Assembly: GCA_963620595.1 (NCBI GenBank)
Contig: CAVFAY010000014.1
Coordinates: 6,498 to 70,497 of the forward strand
Source: Butyricicoccus_A sp963620595
Lineage (GTDB): Bacteria > Bacillota > Clostridia > Oscillospirales > Butyricicoccaceae
DNA: 64,000 nt
Direction of reading: 5' to 3'
Shown: positions 42,164 through 50,458 of the stretch, one piece after another
Layout: each line of letters begins with the position of its first letter
Position numbering within the stretch: the first letter of the stretch is position 1
Notes under the pieces: generated by a model
The model's input: only the letters and a program-made list of their open reading frames with translations
Database searches by the model: none
Told to the model about the DNA's origin: nothing
Position numbers and translations under genes: made by a program

Positions 42164-43643
42164 TTTCACCAATCCCACTTTCAAAAATATTCTTTTCAAC
42201 GGTGTCCGGAACTTCGATTGGATATTTTCCGCTGAAGCATCCGTTGCAGAAGCCGCATGTTGCGCCGACTGCAATTTTATTTGTTGCCTCCAGAGACAGA
42301 TAACCCAGAGAATCCACGCCAATCAGCTCGCGGATTTCCTCTACTGTTCTGCCATACGCAATCAGATACTCTCGATCCGGTACGTCTGTGCCGAAGAAGC
42401 ACGGATGCAGGAACGGAGGAGCCGAAATTCGCATGTGCACTTCCTTTGCACCGGCATCTTTGAGGATCTTTACCAGACGCGCACAAGTCGTGCCGCGGAC
42501 AATAGAGTCATCAACGAGGATGACACGCTTGCCCTCCAGATTGTTTCGGAGTGCATTCAGTTTGATACGGACAGAACGCTCGCGCTTGTCCTGACCAGGC
42601 TGAATAAAGGTTCGGCCGATATATTTGTTTTTAATCAGACCGACGTCATATGGAATGCCTGATGCCTTAGAATAACCAATCGCAGCCGGGATACCGCTGT
42701 CCGGTACACCGACAACTACATCTGCCTCTACCGGATATTCCTCTGCCAGATAGCGTCCTGCCTCCTGACGGGCAAACGCAACCGACGCGCCGTCTACAAC
42801 GGAATCCGGACGGGCAAAATAGATGTATTCAAAGACACAGGTCGTATGATCACAAGAAATATTACACTTCATCGAGCGCAGTTCGCCATCTTCAACGACA
42901 ACCAGCTCGCCCGGTTCTACATCACGAACAAAGGTTGCGCCCAATGCATCCAGTGCACAGGATTCCGATGCAATCACATAGGAATGCATCAGCTTGCCGA
43001 TGCACAACGGGCGGAAACCATGCGGGTCACGCGCTGCAATCAGCTTGCGCGGAGACATGATAACAATAGAATATGCGCCCTCAATTTTGCTCATTGAACG
43101 GAGTACTGCTTGTTCAATGCTGCCGCACTTGAGACGCTCACGCACGATAGTATAGGTCAACACTTCAGTATCGCTGGAAGAACGAAAAATACCGCCATCC
43201 AGCTCGATCTCTCGGCGCAGTTCGCCTGCGTTGACGAGATTGCCGTTATGGGTAACAGCCAAGTTGCCCTTACAATGGGTAATACATACTGGTTGTGCGT
43301 TTTCACGCGCCGGCTGACCAGTGGTGGAGTAACGAACATGACCGACTGCGATAGTTCCCGGCAGGTTGTCCAGAATCTCCTGATTAAACACTTCATTTAC
43401 CAGACCAATATCCTTATGACATTTGATAACGCCGTTGTTGTTTACTGCGATACCACATGCTTCCTGACCTCTGTGCTGCAGCGCAAACAGTGCAGTATAA
43501 GCATCATGTGCCGGACTGATCTTACCAATGTCTTCTTTGTTGACGTAAACGCCAAATACACCGCATTCTTCATGCAGCTTTGCCTGTCCAATAAATGGCG
43601 TACAGGCTGCTTTTCTCATTCTATACTTCATAAAACCCTTCAT
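42156..43643 (-). CDS. purF: Amidophosphoribosyltransferase (glutamine PRPP amidotransferase)
   Basis: This protein of up to 495 residues makes phosphoribosylamine, the committed step of purine synthesis. The N-terminal nucleophile is C27 in ECGVFGVY, so a propeptide of about 26 residues must be removed. The PRPP loop is VILVDDSIVRGTTC. Cysteines near the C-terminus (CGFCNGC) fit the Fe-S-containing Bacillus type. None of the three early ATG codons (1, 5 and 9) has a strong ribosome binding site, so the exact start is uncertain. Confidence 0.97.
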   Translation of the reverse strand: MKGFMKYRMRKAACTPFIGQAKLHEECGVFGVYVNKEDIGKISPAHDAYTALFALQHRGQEACGIAVNNNGVIKCHKDIGLVNEVFNQEILDNLPGTIAVGHVRYSTTGQPARENAQPVCITHCKGNLAVTHNGNLVNAGELRREIELDGGIFRSSSDTEVLTYTIVRERLKCGSIEQAVLRSMSKIEGAYSIVIMSPRKLIAARDPHGFRPLCIGKLMHSYVIASESCALDALGATFVRDVEPGELVVVEDGELRSMKCNISCDHTTCVFEYIYFARPDSVVDGASVAFARQEAGRYLAEEYPVEADVVVGVPDSGIPAAIGYSKASGIPYDVGLIKNKYIGRTFIQPGQDKRERSVRIKLNALRNNLEGKRVILVDDSIVRGTTCARLVKILKDAGAKEVHMRISAPPFLHPCFFGTDVPDREYLIAYGRTVEEIRELIGVDSLGYLSLEATNKIAVGATCGFCNGCFSGKYPIEVPDTVEKNIFESGIGENG

Positions 43644-43676
43644 TCAAAAGCCAAGTAATAGGTACTTTGTTGTAAA

Positions 43677-44354
43677 TTATTCGCAAGAAATCCGCTCCAA
43701 GCGATCCAGAATTTCCTGATACGCCTGCGCGGTATTGCTCAAGTCGCGGCGAAAGCGGTCTTTGCCCAGCTTTCTGCCAGTTTCGGCATCCCATAAGCGA
43801 CTGGTATCCGGAGAGATTTCATCCGCCAATACAACCGAGCCATCCGACAAACAACCAAATTCCAGCTTGCAGTCAATCAGACGAATCCCCGCCTTGAGTA
43901 GCTGCTGCTTGAGAATTTTGTTGATTCGGAACGCCAGTTGATCGATTTCATCCAGTATTTCCGGTGTACACAGCTCCAGCGCAAATACATGAAACCGATT
44001 TATCATAGGATTGCCGAGCGATGCTGCCTTGTAACGGTATTCCAGTACCGGAGAGCGGAGACGAGTGCCCTCCGGCTGCCCAATCAGCGTGGACAGCTTG
44101 CCAGCAACAACATTGCGGACAATAATCTCCAACGGAATCATGCGCACCCTTCGGACGGCAGTCTCCCGCTCGGAGAGCTGCCGTACCAGATGCGTTGGAA
44201 CGTCTTTGCGTTCAAGCATCCGCATGATTTCATTGGAGACATGATTATTGACAACGCCTTTCTCATCTTTGTAGACAACAATCAGCATCTCTGGATCATT
44301 GGTCGCATATACTTTTTTCGATTTTCCTTCGTACAGCAAATCCTTCTTTTCCAC
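43677..44354 (-). CDS. purC: SAICAR synthetase
   Basis: This 225-residue ATP-dependent ligase joins aspartate to CAIR. It starts with LLYEGKSKKVYATNDPEMLI. Other marks are RMIPLEIIVRNVVAGKL, LIDCKLEFG, and LADEISPDTSRLWD. Length matches the short bacterial form. It lies between purE and purF. Confidence 0.97.
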   Translation of the reverse strand: MEKKDLLYEGKSKKVYATNDPEMLIVVYKDEKGVVNNHVSNEIMRMLERKDVPTHLVRQLSERETAVRRVRMIPLEIIVRNVVAGKLSTLIGQPEGTRLRSPVLEYRYKAASLGNPMINRFHVFALELCTPEILDEIDQLAFRINKILKQQLLKAGIRLIDCKLEFGCLSDGSVVLADEISPDTSRLWDAETGRKLGKDRFRRDLSNTAQAYQEILDRLERISCE

Positions 44355-44396
44355 GAGTGTTATCCTCCTGCCCCAAAGAACGGGCGTGTCCTATGT

Positions 44397-44891
44397 TTAC
44401 TTTGCGTACTCTGCGCGGATCTTTGCGTCCTTTGCTTCTACCTTCTGCGCCATTTCGGCCTTAAATGCATCCAGCTTGGAAGCCAGTTCCGGCTCACTCA
44501 GTGCCAGCATCTGAACGGCGAGAATTGCAGCGTTTTCTGCGCCGTTTACGCCAACAGTTGCAACCGGAATGCCAGTCGGCATCTGAACGATAGAGAGAAG
44601 GCTGTCCAAACCATCCATGAACGATGACTTGATCGGAACGCCGATAACCGGCAGGGTTGTCTGTGCTGCCAGAACGCCGCCCAGATGTGCCGCCTTACCT
44701 GCCGCCGCGATGATGACACCGTAGCCGTCTGCCACTGCATTCTTGGACAGAGCTTCAGCCGCTGTCGGTGTGCGGTGTGCGGAAATGATGCGGACATCAT
44801 ACGGAACGCCGAAGGCATCCAGCTTATTGATGCAGCCCTCCATTACCTTCAGATCGCTGTCAGAACCCATAACAATGCATACTTTTTTCAT
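44397..44891 (-). CDS. purE: N5-carboxyaminoimidazole ribonucleotide mutase
   Basis: This 164-residue enzyme interconverts N5-CAIR and CAIR. It has VCIVMGSDSDLKVMEGC, VRIISAHRTPTAAEAL, AAAGKAAHLGGVLAAQTTLP, and a final helix with basic residues. I start it at 44891 because GGAG lies seven bases upstream; the ATG two codons earlier is too close to that site. No purK is seen in the window. It is the first gene of the purine operon, behind a leader with an attenuator. Confidence 0.96.
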   Translation of the reverse strand: MKKVCIVMGSDSDLKVMEGCINKLDAFGVPYDVRIISAHRTPTAAEALSKNAVADGYGVIIAAAGKAAHLGGVLAAQTTLPVIGVPIKSSFMDGLDSLLSIVQMPTGIPVATVGVNGAENAAILAVQMLALSEPELASKLDAFKAEMAQKVEAKDAKIRAEYAK

Positions 44892-44930
44892 GATCATGCT
44901 CCTTTATGATACTGTTCCAAACTGAGATTT

Positions 44931-44973
44931 GACAAAAACAATAGGACACCGTATTTTGCTTATACGATGTCCT
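44931..44973 (-). terminator. Attenuator-type terminator in the purE leader
   Basis: On the minus strand, AGGACATCGTAT pairs with ATACGGTGTCCT (one wobble) around a seven-base loop and is followed by ATTGTTTTTG. It lies 40 bases before the purE start and about 175 bases after the predicted transcription start. It must be read through for the operon to be made. Confidence 0.75.
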
Positions 44974-45076
44974 GTGTAATCATTGCTTTATTTTCCAGTA
45001 GTCCCCAGCCATACAGACGCAGAAAGTTCGCAACGAAAACACTGCTGCACACAAGATGCGCCTCTTGCAATTGCAT
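44960..45076 (-). CDS. Leader small ORF 2 in the purE leader (38 codons)
   Basis: This ORF encodes a 38-residue peptide beginning MQLQEAHLVC and ending LENKAMITQDIV. It overlaps leader ORF 1 in another frame. It has no clear ribosome binding site. Its final codons and stop run through the first arm of the attenuator stem, so ribosomes translating it would block the terminator. Coding is uncertain. Confidence 0.35.
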   Translation of the reverse strand: MQLQEAHLVCSSVFVANFLRLYGWGLLENKAMITQDIV

Positions 45077-45101
45077 TGTCGTTCAGGCTTGCTGCGAACA
45101 T
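44988..45101 (-). CDS. Leader small ORF 1 in the purE leader (37 codons)
   Basis: The ATG at 45101 is preceded by AAAGGAG at an ideal eight-base spacing. It opens a 37-codon frame beginning MFAASLNDNAIARG and ending SVWLGTTGK. The stop lies 14 bases before the attenuator stem. The strong ribosome binding site suggests it is translated. The peptide has no recognisable domain. It probably acts as a leader peptide for purine control. Confidence 0.5.
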   Translation of the reverse strand: MFAASLNDNAIARGASCVQQCFRCELSASVWLGTTGK

Positions 45102-45154
45102 ATTACCGGCTCCTTTCTGCTCATGATGGAAAAGGGGATCGCTATCTCACTCTT

Positions 45155-45183
45155 ATTGTATTACAGAGTTCCTGCAAGTTCAA
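45155..45183 (-). promoter_or_regulatory. Purine operon promoter
   Basis: On the minus strand, TTGAAC (45178-45183) and TACAAT (45155-45160) are 17 bases apart. Transcription should start near 45148, giving a leader of about 255 bases before purE. Confidence 0.7.
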
Positions 45184-45291
45184 TAGCAAGTTTGATTTAT
45201 GTAAAAATCTTGTTAGAATGACCAACCTTTTCCGAGGAAGTTCGTCATTTTTTTATACTGTTTTCCCGCTGCGCTGCCTTGACAGCTTCCA

Positions 45292-47529
45292 TCAATCCGA
45301 CTCAATCAAGTGGATCAAGCGGTGACAGATTTCATCATTATACTCGTGCAGATCATTCTTGGTCTTTGGTACACGTTGCATGTGCAGGAGAGTATCCTGA
45401 ATATTTTCGGTTCCCTTGAGGGAAATATTGTACTTTTCCAGTCGTTTTGGGAAAATAAGCGGCAGACCGAGTGCCTTTGCCTCCCACAAAACCATGCCTT
45501 GTCCCTCATAGCGAGATTCCAAATAAAAGGCATCCATTTTATTCAAATACGGATACGGATTAGACTGATACCCCATAAAATGCACGATATGTTCCAGTCC
45601 GTTGCGCTTTGCCTGCTCGACAAGTGCCTGATGATCTGGACCGTCACCAAAGATATATACCGCGAGATCCTTTCGCGTCTCACAGACCGTCTTGAGCTGT
45701 TCCAGCATGATGTCATAGCCCTTCTGATGATACAGATGTCCCATAGAAGCAATATTTAATTTATTGGGATCGACCTCAAAATCAATCGGCTTATCGCACT
45801 TTTCAAAAATTTCATGGGTGTCAATCAGGTTCGGAATCGCCGTCACTTTGGCATCTTTCAGCCCCGTCTTATTTTTAAACGGCTGGATAATGCCATCAGA
45901 CACTGCGACAAATTCTGAGAACCGATGGAATTTGGAATGGAAGAACGTCCATAAAATGCGGTACTTCTTTTCTTCGCGGTATTTGATCTCCATATCGTTG
46001 TGAATCCACATAACGCGCTTCTTTGCCGGAACTGTCAATGCACCGAATGCACAATCCTGCTGATAATTACTGAAATCAATGGCCACATCATACGGCTCTG
46101 TCGTGGCAAATTTAAACCGCGGCATCAGTTTCATAATTGCACCAAACGGAACCAGACGGAAATAATATGGAAACGCCTTGAGATAATGAATCTGAATGTG
46201 TGGGCGAATATCCGAAAGATCAAAAAATACATCTCGGTCGAACAGATAGACATCTACGTCATACCGATCCATTGCTTTCAGACTCATTAAGTTGACCAAT
46301 GATTTCTGTATGCCGCCGACATGCAGATCACTTTGGAAAATCGCGATTCGTTTTTTCTGCTGTCTCATTGTCTTCTGTCCCTCACTTGCTTGATTGGATT
46401 GATAGGTACACGTGCCATACAGAAGTTCGCGCACCTCATGGAGATTTTTACCCTCTTCGTCGATCAGCTTTTGTGCCGCCTGCTGCCACTTGCGGCGCTC
46501 CTGCGCCTGCATACAACGGTCGATCTGTTTTTGCAGCTGCCGTGCTGTCACGGATTCGATATGCAGCAGGGCATCGGAACAGCCTATAGATTTTAAAAAT
46601 CCGTCTACCTTCATATCATAGGAAACGCCAACGCTCGGCACGCCGTTTTCTACAGCAAAAATCAAGGAATGTAGCCGCATACCGATCATTGCCTTCATAT
46701 GTGCCAGTACGGATACGGTCTCACTGATTTCCAGCTGCTCCGAAATCAGATAGTACGGACAATTGAGCTTCTCTATGACCTTTTTTGCCGCTTGGCAATC
46801 ACTCGGATATTCAATCGGCACGAATACCGGAATCAGACCATAGGTTTTCCACGCATATTCCAGCGCCTCTGCCATGCTCTCCACAGCTTCATCAAAGCCC
46901 TTCCACTGCCGCAAGCCGAGACCGAGATACATGCCGTCCGCAGGAATACCCAAATATTCCAGCAATTTGGCTCCTTGTTCTGTGTGCAACTTATGAATGC
47001 TGATAGTCGGATCTGCGGTGCACAGCATTTTTGGTGTTTTGACACCCATATATCCCAGTTCTCTTCGTGAATCTTCATCGCGCAATGTTGCTACATCTAC
47101 GCAGTGATCAATGATTTTTCCCGCTGCCCAGCGATGAAATCTGCCGTATACCGGCCCGATGCCGCTGCCGTACATCATGACCTTACAGCCGCGCAGCTTC
47201 GCCATGAGCAGTGTCATCAAATAATAATATAACGAGCGGCTGGACGTTGCATTTTGGATGAGGCTTCCGCCGCCGCTGACAAACAGCTCTGCCTTTCCCA
47301 CAGCCCGCCAGATTTTTCTAAAATGGAAGGTATGACATGCTGTCACACCAAATCGCTGACTTGTCTCAGCCGGATTTCTGGAAATGACCCGCACAGGCAT
47401 GGTCTCATTTAACTGCCGCATCTCCTGCAAAATGGCACGCAAAATAGCATCATCGCCGGCATTTCCCCTGCCATATGCACCACAGATCACAGCACCTCTG
47501 CGCGTTTTCTTTTTGTGCGTATGTTTCAT
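45292..47529 (-). CDS. Polysaccharide pyruvyl transferase (CsaB-like) fused to a GT4 glycosyltransferase
   Basis: This protein of 745 residues has two domains. Residues about 12-350 are a polysaccharide pyruvyl transferase like CsaB, with GAYGRGNAGDDAILRAIL, SGGGSLIQNATSSRSLYYYL, and MRLHSLIFAVENGVPSVGVS. Residues about 385-745 form a GT-B glycosyltransferase (RIAIFQSDLHVGGIQKSLVN, VYIFGDGPDHQALVEQA, and ESRYEGQGMVLWEAKALGLP). CsaB pyruvylates the secondary wall polymer that anchors S-layer proteins. Here one chain may both extend and pyruvylate a wall glycan. AAAGGAG lies just upstream. Confidence 0.9.
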   Translation of the reverse strand: MKHTHKKKTRRGAVICGAYGRGNAGDDAILRAILQEMRQLNETMPVRVISRNPAETSQRFGVTACHTFHFRKIWRAVGKAELFVSGGGSLIQNATSSRSLYYYLMTLLMAKLRGCKVMMYGSGIGPVYGRFHRWAAGKIIDHCVDVATLRDEDSRRELGYMGVKTPKMLCTADPTISIHKLHTEQGAKLLEYLGIPADGMYLGLGLRQWKGFDEAVESMAEALEYAWKTYGLIPVFVPIEYPSDCQAAKKVIEKLNCPYYLISEQLEISETVSVLAHMKAMIGMRLHSLIFAVENGVPSVGVSYDMKVDGFLKSIGCSDALLHIESVTARQLQKQIDRCMQAQERRKWQQAAQKLIDEEGKNLHEVRELLYGTCTYQSNQASEGQKTMRQQKKRIAIFQSDLHVGGIQKSLVNLMSLKAMDRYDVDVYLFDRDVFFDLSDIRPHIQIHYLKAFPYYFRLVPFGAIMKLMPRFKFATTEPYDVAIDFSNYQQDCAFGALTVPAKKRVMWIHNDMEIKYREEKKYRILWTFFHSKFHRFSEFVAVSDGIIQPFKNKTGLKDAKVTAIPNLIDTHEIFEKCDKPIDFEVDPNKLNIASMGHLYHQKGYDIMLEQLKTVCETRKDLAVYIFGDGPDHQALVEQAKRNGLEHIVHFMGYQSNPYPYLNKMDAFYLESRYEGQGMVLWEAKALGLPLIFPKRLEKYNISLKGTENIQDTLLHMQRVPKTKNDLHEYNDEICHRLIHLIESD

Positions 47530-47613
47530 TTGTACTCCTTTGGCAAGATAGCCAAACGTATCTGAACAGCCGTTTTCCCCACGCAAACGGTCAATTTTCT
47601 TTGATTCTAAAAA

Positions 47614-47642
47614 ATCATAGCACACCTATATCAGAATGTCAA
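47614..47642 (-). promoter_or_regulatory. Promoter of the CsaB-glycosyltransferase gene
   Basis: On the minus strand, TTGACA (47637-47642) and TATGAT (47614-47619) are 17 bases apart, about 85 bases upstream of the start. Confidence 0.65.
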
Positions 47643-47705
47643 CGCGACTTTTCCTCCTCTTATTTTTCTGCTATACTGAAAGACAGAAAACAGGAGGAAT
47701 GTTTC

Positions 47706-48299
47706 ATGGACTATTTCGATATGCTAATACAGCAACGCATTGACAGTGAAACCGCCGATTTGGTCGATGCACTGCTGGAGCAGGAACTGCCGTCTTTGCA
47801 GCCCTGCGATTGCCCGCTGCGCACCGTGCTTTCTCAGCTCGCAGATAAATATCCGCTCACGCTTCTCCCCAAGGAAAGTACACATTATGCACAAACTGCG
47901 CTCGCTGTCATCGAGTCGGATTTTCCGGAAGATGCTGAGTATCTTTCGCACGATTGGGAAGGTCGACTGGAGCAAGCACTCGGACTGACAGGAACGCTGC
48001 ACATGCAGTTGTTCTGCGCGGAAGTCCGAGACGAGGGCACCGGACACGCATTATATGAGCAACAGCGCATCCAATACGAACAGCGCACCGCCGGTTCCGG
48101 ACAGGTTTGGCGACGAATGCCGGTACGCATCTGTGCCGAAACCAACTCCGGGTATTGTCTCGTGACCGGCTCCGAACTGCTCCGCGAAGAACTGCTCGTC
48201 ATGCGCGGTGTCTCGCAGGATGACATTGACCATAAAACGCCAACACTCATCGCCTATCTGCGCGCTCGGCACGCTATGCGCGACCGTTTAGAACGATAA
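47706..48299 (+). CDS. Hypothetical protein, 197 residues
   Basis: I do not recognise this protein. It is soluble and acidic, begins MDYFDMLIQQRIDSETADLV, and contains AVIESDFPEDAEYLSHDWEG and GYCLVTGSELLREELLVMRG, with an arginine-rich C-terminus. There are no membrane segments or obvious catalytic motifs. CAGGAGGA lies just before the ATG, a TATACT box is at 47672-47677, and a terminator follows, so it is a convincing single gene. Confidence 0.75.
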   Translation: MDYFDMLIQQRIDSETADLVDALLEQELPSLQPCDCPLRTVLSQLADKYPLTLLPKESTHYAQTALAVIESDFPEDAEYLSHDWEGRLEQALGLTGTLHMQLFCAEVRDEGTGHALYEQQRIQYEQRTAGSGQVWRRMPVRICAETNSGYCLVTGSELLREELLVMRGVSQDDIDHKTPTLIAYLRARHAMRDRLER

Positions 48300-48300
48300 A

Positions 48301-48333
48301 AAAACAGCGGAGTGCCAAGCACTCCGCTGTTTG
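48301..48333. terminator. Bidirectional terminator
   Basis: AACAGCGGAGTGC pairs with GCACTCCGCTGTT around a three-base loop, with an A run on the left and TTTG on the right. It lies between two convergent genes and serves mainly the HPr-like gene on the minus strand. Confidence 0.85.
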
Positions 48334-48347
48334 ACTGTATTTACGAA

Positions 48348-48599
48348 TTATTCGTCGTCATCAATGTCCAGATAGTCTTCCAGTTCACGGAACAGCTTCT
48401 TTACCTGATTCGACTCAATGTCGTCCTCAATAACCAGCTTGAGCGGCTCATTCAGGCTGAGCAGGAACATACCCAGCAGAGACTTTGCGTCTACCATACC
48501 GGACTTGCCGTGAATCCATACATCGAACGGGAACTGGGTAACGATCTTGTTAATCTTCTGAATGTCTTCGGTATTCTTTACGCGAATTGCCTTAGTCAT
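48348..48599 (-). CDS. HPr-like protein lacking the phosphorylatable histidine site
   Basis: This 83-residue protein has the HPr fold pattern in its second half, where GKSGMVDAKSLLGMFLLSL corresponds to the regulatory-serine helix region of HPr. The GLHARPA motif that holds the active histidine is missing; the equivalent region reads NTEDIQKINKIV. It therefore cannot be a normal phosphocarrier. A regulatory role is possible. The start at 48599 has AGGAGG nine bases upstream. No other PTS gene is nearby. Confidence 0.82.
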   Translation of the reverse strand: MTKAIRVKNTEDIQKINKIVTQFPFDVWIHGKSGMVDAKSLLGMFLLSLNEPLKLVIEDDIESNQVKKLFRELEDYLDIDDDE

Positions 48600-48793
48600 A
48601 GTGAAAAACCTCCTGAGAATTTTACATTTTTGCGTGCTCATACGGGTGACAGCACCGCAAATCCATTTTCCAATGGCTATATTATAACATACAGCACATT
48701 TTTTTGAAAGATGAATTTAGAAGTTCCTGCATGCCACAGCAAAATTTCCACAAATTGACCAATTTTTGCACGCAACTTTTGTTGCATTCTGCA

Positions 48794-49414
48794 TCAGCGA
48801 ACGAAGTTGGTCATCGTGCGCGCGCCGGTTTCCGGTGCATCCACCGTGCCCTTGCCGTGTTCAATGAGCTTGACCAGCCAAGCGATATTTCTGCCAAGCT
48901 TCTGCATGACTTCTACACCCTCGGTGTCCTGACAGACTTCTCCCTTATCTAAGCCATGTGCTGCCTGCCAGTAGTCAGATGTTGCCATGACCATTTCCAT
49001 CGTGTTCATGTATGCATTCAGCTGCTGATAGGTCTCCAAACCGCCGGAACGCCGCAGCGTGACAACCGCTGCACCGACCTTGTGGTGCAGCTTCGGACCT
49101 GCTGCCAAAAAGGCGCGGTCGAGGAAGCACTTCATGCCGCCTGCAATGCCGCCATAATAAACCGGAGAGGCCAAAATAACACCGTCTGCTTCCACCATCT
49201 TGTCAATCCACGCATTGACTTCATCGTTCTGAATACAGTGACCATCTCCGCGCTCCAAGCACTGATAGCAAGCGGTGCACGGCTTGGCGCGTGCCCCCAC
49301 TTGAATGATTTCCAGCTCAATGCCCTGCTTGTTCAGTTCCTCTTCGATGAGATTGAGACAAATCTCAGTATTGCCGCCCTTGCGCGGACTGCCGTTAAAT
49401 GCAACTACTTTCAT
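48794..49414 (-). CDS. Flavodoxin family NAD(P)H-dependent FMN reductase
   Basis: This 206-residue protein has the FMN-binding NGSPRKGGNTEICLNLI, the CTACYQCLERGDGHC cysteine cluster, ILASPVYYGGIAGGMKCFLDR, and ends in NFVR, as many clostridial relatives do. Substrate unknown. It overlaps the YihY gene by four bases, so the two are cotranscribed. Confidence 0.9.
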   Translation of the reverse strand: MKVVAFNGSPRKGGNTEICLNLIEEELNKQGIELEIIQVGARAKPCTACYQCLERGDGHCIQNDEVNAWIDKMVEADGVILASPVYYGGIAGGMKCFLDRAFLAAGPKLHHKVGAAVVTLRRSGGLETYQQLNAYMNTMEMVMATSDYWQAAHGLDKGEVCQDTEGVEVMQKLGRNIAWLVKLIEHGKGTVDAPETGARTMTNFVR

Positions 49415-50406
49415 CTTCGTTTCCTCCTAACTCTTCTTCTGTTTCTTTTGCGTGACCGCGTGGTTTCCCCATCAATTGCTTTGGCATACCACGGTTTTTG
49501 TTTGCAAATAAAATTTTTGCGTTTGCGCTTCATCAAAATAAAGTTCAGCTCAAATCCTAAAATCAAGACAATACCAGTCAAATACAGCCACAGCATCAAA
49601 ATCATAATTGCACTGATCGAACCGTACAGCGCATCATACTGGCTGATATTGGTGATGTAAAAGGAAAAAATAACGGTGCAGATAATCCATGCCATCAAGG
49701 TGAACAACGCTCCCGGCAAAGCTTCTTTTAGCTTCATGATGCAGTTAGGGCACAGATAACACAAAATCAAGATAAACAGGAACATGAGGCCGATTGCAAT
49801 CAAAAATCGTCCCCATCCCCACAGCCATGTCAGCTGTTCCGGCAAGCTGATATGAAGATATCTGAGCACAAGAACGCGAATGGATCGTCCCAAAATCCAC
49901 AGAATAAAGGTAAATACAATGGCAAAAATTAAGCCCGCTGCTGTCAAAACCTCAAAAATCAGCTGACCTATACCGCCACGCCGATTGGGAATTCCATAAA
50001 TGCGATTGACAGTATGCATGAGTGAACTCATGGTTCGGCTCAAAAAATAAATCCCCAAAATGGTAAACACAGAAATGTGGCTGATAAAGGTAAACGGTGA
50101 CATCGAACCGATATATCGTGTGATAATCGGAGAAATCACGCGCTGAATGTCTCCCGGAAGCAGGCTGAGAATATTTAAAATCGTCACCTGCGAAATTTTC
50201 ATTGCAGACATCAACGTACTCATAACGAGCAGCAACGGAAAAATGGAAAACAGCAGATAATACGACAGCTCCGCTGATGCCTTGGGAATGCTGTCCACAA
50301 AATAACTGCGCACCATCGCTCCGGAAATCTGCTTGATCCATTTTTTTCTTGCGGATTCCGGTTTTCTATTTGTTGACAGAAGAGTTCCCCCTCTCTCTTT
50401 TTTCAA
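49411..50406 (-). CDS. YihY/virulence factor BrkB family membrane protein
   Basis: This protein of up to 331 residues has about six membrane segments and the family opening SAELSYYLLFSIFPLLLVM, then GQLIFEVLTAAGLIFAIVF and a late LYGSISAIMILMLWLYLTGI. A basic C-terminal tail follows. It was once annotated as RNase BN, which is now rejected. The start is uncertain: the frame opens with a TTG at 50406, but the best ribosome binding site (AGAGGGGG) precedes a CTG nine codons later. Confidence 0.88.
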   Translation of the reverse strand: MKKERGGTLLSTNRKPESARKKWIKQISGAMVRSYFVDSIPKASAELSYYLLFSIFPLLLVMSTLMSAMKISQVTILNILSLLPGDIQRVISPIITRYIGSMSPFTFISHISVFTILGIYFLSRTMSSLMHTVNRIYGIPNRRGGIGQLIFEVLTAAGLIFAIVFTFILWILGRSIRVLVLRYLHISLPEQLTWLWGWGRFLIAIGLMFLFILILCYLCPNCIMKLKEALPGALFTLMAWIICTVIFSFYITNISQYDALYGSISAIMILMLWLYLTGIVLILGFELNFILMKRKRKNFICKQKPWYAKAIDGETTRSRKRNRRRVRRKRR

Positions 50407-50458
50407 ATATAGAGTATGCGGTACAGTATATCACACTTTCTATCGTGAAAAAAGTGAT

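Noticed and set aside
42164..42322. 53-residue N-terminal extension of purM
   Set aside because: It overlaps purF, has no family similarity, and the shorter start matches the usual PurM N-terminus.
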